NCBI GenBank assembly: GCA_017538775.1
Contig: JAFYIF010000119.1
Location: 1 to 6,682 of the forward strand
Length of the DNA stretch: 6,682 nt
Origin: Oscillospiraceae bacterium
GTDB taxonomy: Bacteria; Bacillota; Clostridia; Oscillospirales; Oscillospiraceae
Reading direction: 5' to 3'
Below are positions 1 to 6,000 of this stretch, piece after piece. A program made the position numbers and the translations under genes. Position 1 is the first letter of the stretch; every line of letters starts with the position of its first letter. Under the pieces are notes generated by a model that searched no databases, had not been told where the DNA came from, and was given only the letters and a program-made list of their open reading frames with translations.

Positions 1-1
1 C

Positions 2-3000
2 ACCCCGGAATACGGCGTGAAACGCATCTGGGCCACCTTCTACAAGGACGGTCTGCGGACCGTGAAGGTCGGGCCGTATCTGGTGGATTACATCCCCGAA
101 AAGGCCCCGACGCCGACAAACCCCGGCTGCGTCGATCCCGCCACCGGGCAGGAGATCGGGAGAACCGAGGGGGGCGTCACGGTTTCCGGCGCGGCGGAGA
201 CGGTGTACCGCTTCTATGTCTCCGGGGTGCAGGGCTGCGGCATGTACCTCTCTTTTTGCTACACCGACACTGGGAACGGGAACGTCTATCCGACCGATTC
301 GCTCCGCAAGATGGCCTGGAACGCCGGAACCGGGCGCTATGAGCTGGATGTGACACGCGGCCAGATCCCGCCGGACGCGGAGCTTGTGCGCTTCCAGATC
401 CTCCATGACGATGAAGGCGGCCTCGGCGGCTACAAGGAAGCCAGCGAGCCGCTCGACCTGCCGCTTTACAATCCGGAACCCGGCTTCCGGCTGGACATCG
501 ACAACGTCACAGAGGAGACCGTCTACGACACCGTGGGGGCGATCCTCTATCCCAAGGCCTACCGGGGCGGCACCGTCGCCGTCTCGCTGGACGGCGGGAA
601 GAGCTTCGGCGCGGAGCTGGCCCCGGAAAACGAAAGCTGGCCGGCGGTCTATTTCGCCCTGCCCGCGCCCGGCGATTACGACGTGTATCTTCGGTTCAGC
701 AAGAGCGGGCTGAACCCCTTCGTCGCCGGGCCGCGCCACGTCTACTACAACGACGGCAGCCCCGCCGCGCCCTCCGACGCGGGCGTGGAGCTGGACGGCG
801 AACCCGTCCGGCAGAAAAACGGCGCCTGGGTGCTCTCCGGCGCGGAGGATGCGGCATTCACCTTCTACGCGTTCGCCGACGCGGGGCTCTCGCTGGAGGC
901 CATCTTCCGCGACGCGGCGGGGACGGAGCTGTTCACCCGCGACCTGAACCGGGTCGGGCTGCGCTACGCGGTGAACGTCCCGCTGTCGGAGCTGCACGAT
1001 GCCGCGACGGTCTCCTTCCGGGTCAAGGCCGGGGAGGACGGCAAGCCGGGACGCCCCCGGACGCTCGACCTTCGCGTGCTCTATCTGAAGGCCCTTTACG
1101 CCCCCACGGTCCCCTATGCGCTGCATCAGGACGCGGACGGGACAAGCTTCTTTGCTGTGGCCCCCGGCGCGAGCTTTTCCGGCGTCTTCGAGGCCCCGAC
1201 CCTCCAGGGCCTGAGCCAGCGCGTGACGCTCTCCTACCAGACCGCCTCCGGCGCGAACAAAACGGCGCAGGGCACGGTGGAGGGGGACGCGCTGGGGCAG
1301 TACGCGGTCCGTCTGAGCCTGCCCGCCAACGCCGCCCGGCTCCGTTCCATCCAATATGCGCTCCTGGAGGACGGGGAAACGCTGGTCCAGCTCAGCTATC
1401 CCCTGACCGGCTGGCGCGTCTGGGCGATGACAAAGGTCACCGGTATCCCGAAGGCCTACGCCGACGCGGGCGCGGCCTTCCGCCTTACGGGCGGGGATGT
1501 GGACGTTTCCGCCGTGCTGACGGCGGACAACTACGCCGCGCTGGAGCTGGGGGACATCCCCACCGGGCGCTATACCTATGAGATCACCGGCCGCAGCGGG
1601 CACATCCTCGGCGGCACGGCTGACATCACCCGGGGCAAAGACCTCGTCCTCTCCGACTGTCCGGCGCTTGGGACCCTGACCGTCAAAAGCGCGGGCGAGG
1701 CCGTCAGCGCCACCGTCAAGGCCAGCCTTGTCACCCCGGACGGCGAAACCCACAGCGCCACCGGCGCGGTGGGCGCGAAGCTGTATGACCTGCCCGTCGG
1801 CACCAAAGCCACCGTCACGCTGGACTACGACTCTGACGCCTACCCGGAGGTCATCGGTTATACCCCGGCCAGCAGGACCGTCACGGTCAGCGGCAACAAG
1901 AGCACGACCTTCACCTTCCAGAAGGCCAGCTTCTGCACGCTCAGCGGCAAGCTGGTCCGCGCCGACCACTCCCGCTATCAGCACGTCTATTACACCGACG
2001 TCTCTGTGGAGCAGACGATCATGCGCAACGGCCAGCCGGAGACCTACCGCGCCACGGTCCGGACCGACTTCTACGGCAACTTCTCCGGCCTCACGGTCTA
2101 CGACGGCGTGGAAGCCACGCTCAGCGTGCGCCACGTCAGCTATCAGCTCGTGGAGCCCTGCGTCTTCACGCCCGACGGCGACACGGATCTGGGCGAGCTG
2201 GAGCTTGACTTCTCCACCGAGCTGGTGGTGCCGGTCAAGCTGATCCTCGTCTCCCCCGAACACGTCCACGCGGACAAGAACGGCTACCTTTACCACACGG
2301 AGGACGACAACAGCCGCAACAGCGGCCTGACCGAGGTCGTCGCGGAGAGCGCGATCCTCCCGATCACCCGCATCTACAAATACGAGGGCGGCACCAGTTC
2401 GACCCTGCTTCCGGACCGGGATTTCGACGTGCTCACGGTGGGCGGGAACAAGGTTCTGCGCTTCCACGCGGGCACGGTCGGCCCCGGCGCCACGCTCAAG
2501 TCGGCCATCAGCGCCATGAGCTTTGAGTACGGGGGAAAAACCTACTCCATGGGCTATACGGACAGCCAGATCACCCTCGACGAAAACGGCAACGCCGTGC
2601 TGGAGATCCGGGCCGCGCAGCTCGGCGGCGAAGTGCGCGCCACCGTTGCGCCGGAAGGCTCCGGCCTGATCGGGTTCCTCTGTCTCCGAAGCTACGACGG
2701 CGACGGCGGCGGCTGGCGCTACGTCTACGGCACGGGCGAGCTGAGCATCCCCTACGGCGCGGCGGAGATGCAGCAGGTCAAGGACCACAAGGGGCTTTCC
2801 GCTTACAGCCTCACCGTCCGCCCGGAGGAGCTGGACGATCTGCTCGAGCATTTCAGCAGCGGCGGCGGCCCCGGCGGGACCAACTCCTGCCTGAGCGGCT
2901 GGCTCCGGCTCCAGAACAACCTGATCGTCCATCTGGACAACATGACGCCCGCAAAGCCGGTGGGCGCGGAGATCTTCGGGGCCTACCGCTTTGTCTATCA

Positions 3001-6000
3001 AACTGCCCTGTCCGAGCGCAAGGGCTATGTGCGCGTCACGGCCACGATCGAAAAGCGCTACCCCGAGGTCCCCGACGAGAACGTGATCGACTACATCGAG
3101 GTCTTCAGCGGCAGCGAGATGTATGGCAAGAGCTGGTTTGACTACACGATGAACGGCGTGGAGATCGGCGCAGAGCAGGCCGTGGCCGAAAAGCGCTGGG
3201 ACGACGCCATCTGGCACAACACGAAGGACGAAGACGGCTACTTCCGCCCGACGCAGCATCTGAGCTTCCGCTGCGAGGTGCCGATGGACTCCGTCAACCG
3301 CATCAACGCGACGCTCAAGCTGCACACCCGGACCCTGAGCGGCAAGGACGCCGACGGCAGGCCCGTCTACTCCGGCTACGCCCAGCAGTACCTCGGCGTC
3401 AGCGAGACGGTGAACCTCTTCGATCTGAGCGTCCCCGACACGCTGTACATCAGAGAGGAGCAGGAGAGCCAGGGCAGGCAGAACTGGACCGCCACGCTCA
3501 GCCTGCGCACCTACATCAGCGACGACCCGAAGGAGAACCTCATCACGATCTGGGACAACGGCACGGCGATCGACAGCTTCACCGCCAGCCACAGCCGGTA
3601 TACCAGCACAGTCTTCGTCCGAAGCGTATCCCTGACGGACAACCAGCAGCCCGGCCTCCACACGCTCTGGGCCTCGCGGCCAGTCTTCAACGAGGAGCGC
3701 GGCGAATACGAGACCCTCATCAGCTACTCCCAGTGCCTCCCTGTGCTGATGGGCAACGAGCACGACAAGGCCGTCCACGTCACGAACATCTGGTGGACGC
3801 ACTGGAACCACCGCACGAGCTGGGACCCAAACGTACCGGACTACATGCACTTCTCGAACGCCGCCGCCCTGGAGGGCGCGGAGATCTGGATCTGGCCCGA
3901 CAAGCGCAGCGACATGACCTTTGACGTGCAATATGTTGACAGCAAGCAGCTTGCGGGCGTCAACTTCGTCTACACGGCCCAGGTGCTCCATGAGGGCTGG
4001 AACTGGTGGGACAACATGGGCAACCATGGCGACACATGGCTCCGCTACTGGACCACGCAAACGATCACGCTTCCCTGCGAGTGGAAGGGCGACTACGTCA
4101 GCTCCGACGGCACGGTCTACAGCCGCTGGGGCTTTGAGAACAAGTATCTGGGCTACATCACCGGCTTTAGCTGGCAGTTCGTCTACAAGGCGAGCGTCGA
4201 CACCTCCGACGACCCCGACGTGGCGCAGCGGGTGGAGGACGAGCTGGAGGCGCTGTACGAGGCCAACGGCCTGGGCGAGGTCCCGGATGACAGGGCGCTG
4301 GCGGAACAGATCCACGCGGCCGGCGGCGACACGCTGAAGCAGCTTTTGCAGGAGGACGGCGACCTGCTGCCCGACATGTTCTGGGACCTGAAACCCAGAG
4401 TCCAGGAGGAATCCGGCGATCACATCGTCGTGACCGCGCCCGACACCGCGGAGGTGGAGGGCTTCCGCATCGAGATGCGCGAGGGCGAGCTGATCACCGG
4501 GGCGCAGAACCTGAACGAGCAGATCTACAAGCTGATGGAGACCGAGCGCGAGAACGGCTCTCAGGACCCGACCGAAAAACCGGAGGACGGCTGGCGCGTC
4601 TACTGGGCCAAAACGGACAGTCTCCAGGGCACCACCCTGATCCGCATGGCGGTCCGGGAGGTGCAGGAGGCCGACGGGCGCTGGCACTACAGCTACCACC
4701 GCCGGGTCTACCTCCCCGTGCGCGTGGCCGAGGCCCTCACCGGCGAGACGCTCCTCCGCGACGCGGAGCTGATGGATGCGCATGACGACTTCATCGGGCG
4801 GGCCGACCGGGGCAAGAAGGTCTACGACACCTTCAACGATTACTTCACCTACACCGATCTGGGGAACACGATGTATGTCAACCAGATGGAAAAGGAAATG
4901 CGCATCTTCATGGGCAGCGCCGAGGCCGGTGAGAAGTGGGGCAAGCAGTGCTCCCTCATCTCCGACCGCGCAGGGAAGACCATGGCGGTCCTGGGCGTGG
5001 CGGACGCGGCCTACACCTACTACAAGGGCCCGGACGGCAAGGACGGCTCCGGCCTACGGCAGCTTCTGGAGCATGTGCAGGATGAAAAATTCCGCCGCAG
5101 CATTGAGAATCAGATCCGGGACTACGAGGAGATGCGGCAGGCCATTTTCAACCAGGATATGACCATGAAGACCGTGTCCTCCGCCAGTAACTTCACCTCG
5201 ATCAACATCGTCGGCAAGCTGGCCGTCTTCCTGGGCGGGCTGGGCAACAGCTGGTTCTCCGACCAGGCCAAGCAGTTCAACCAGCAGGTCTACGACACCA
5301 CCCTGCTGGACATCCAGCGCCAGCTCCGCTTTGAAAAGGCCAAGGCCAGCCGCCCCGCCGCCGAAAAGTGGCTGCGCGACAAGATGGACTCCATCTACGG
5401 CAAGGGCAACTGGAGCGAGTACGCCCTGGAGGAGGAGCGCAAGCTCTGGGTGCTGGTCACCGACGAGGACGGCTCCGTCCACTACGTCTGGCACGAAAAG
5501 GCCGGCAACTACAATGCCGTCTGGGACCCCGCCGGCTTCGTCTTTGAGGCCGTGGAGGAAAACCGGCTGGAGAACGTCACCGCGACGCTGTACTTCACCG
5601 ATGCGGTGAACGAAGCCGGCGAGCCGGTGGACTTCGCCGTCTGGACCGACGCTGCGGGAAACCAGATCAATCCGAGCTGGACCAACAGCGACGGCACCTA
5701 TCAGTGGATGGTGCCGGAGGGCTGGTGGAAGGTGCGCTATGAAAAGGACGGCTACCTGATCGCCGAGTCCCGGCCCATGCGCGTCCCGCCCATCCACACG
5801 GCGGTCAACGTCGGGCTGCTGAGCACCGAGGCCCCCACCGCCCGGGTCAGCGTGGGCACGGGGGAGATCACCGTCCTCTTCTCCAAGTACATGCAGCTGG
5901 AGTCCCTGATCCGGCTCTTCGGCGACGACAGTTACCGGAGCGAGCGCTTCGACGCCTCCGCCTTCACCGTGCAGTTCTATGACGCGGCGGGCAGGGCCGT

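Noticed and set aside
2168..2209. D-G-D-T-D-L-G-E-L-E-L-D (residues 720-731) as an EF-hand or dockerin calcium loop.
   Set aside because: The Gly at loop position 6 is missing (Leu), the rest does not follow the loop pattern, and the segment is better explained as the closing strand of the carboxypeptidase-like domain.
1728..2243. A 171-codon open frame on the + strand in another frame.
   Set aside because: Its product is almost only Ser, Arg, Pro, Thr and Ala, typical of a frame-shifted reading of GC-rich coding DNA, and it lies inside the recognised beta modules.
4922..4999. A-G-K-T at residues 1652-1655 as a nucleotide-binding P-loop.
   Set aside because: The required Gly four residues before G-K-T is absent (Ile 1648), no Walker B follows, and the context is a helix in an extracellular-type protein.
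5204..5245. The hydrophobic stretch 1730-1743 as a transmembrane anchor.
   Set aside because: Only about 14 residues long, with three Gly near its end and a Lys inside (1734). It is too short and too polar to call a membrane span from sequence alone; kept as a feature of the helical domain.
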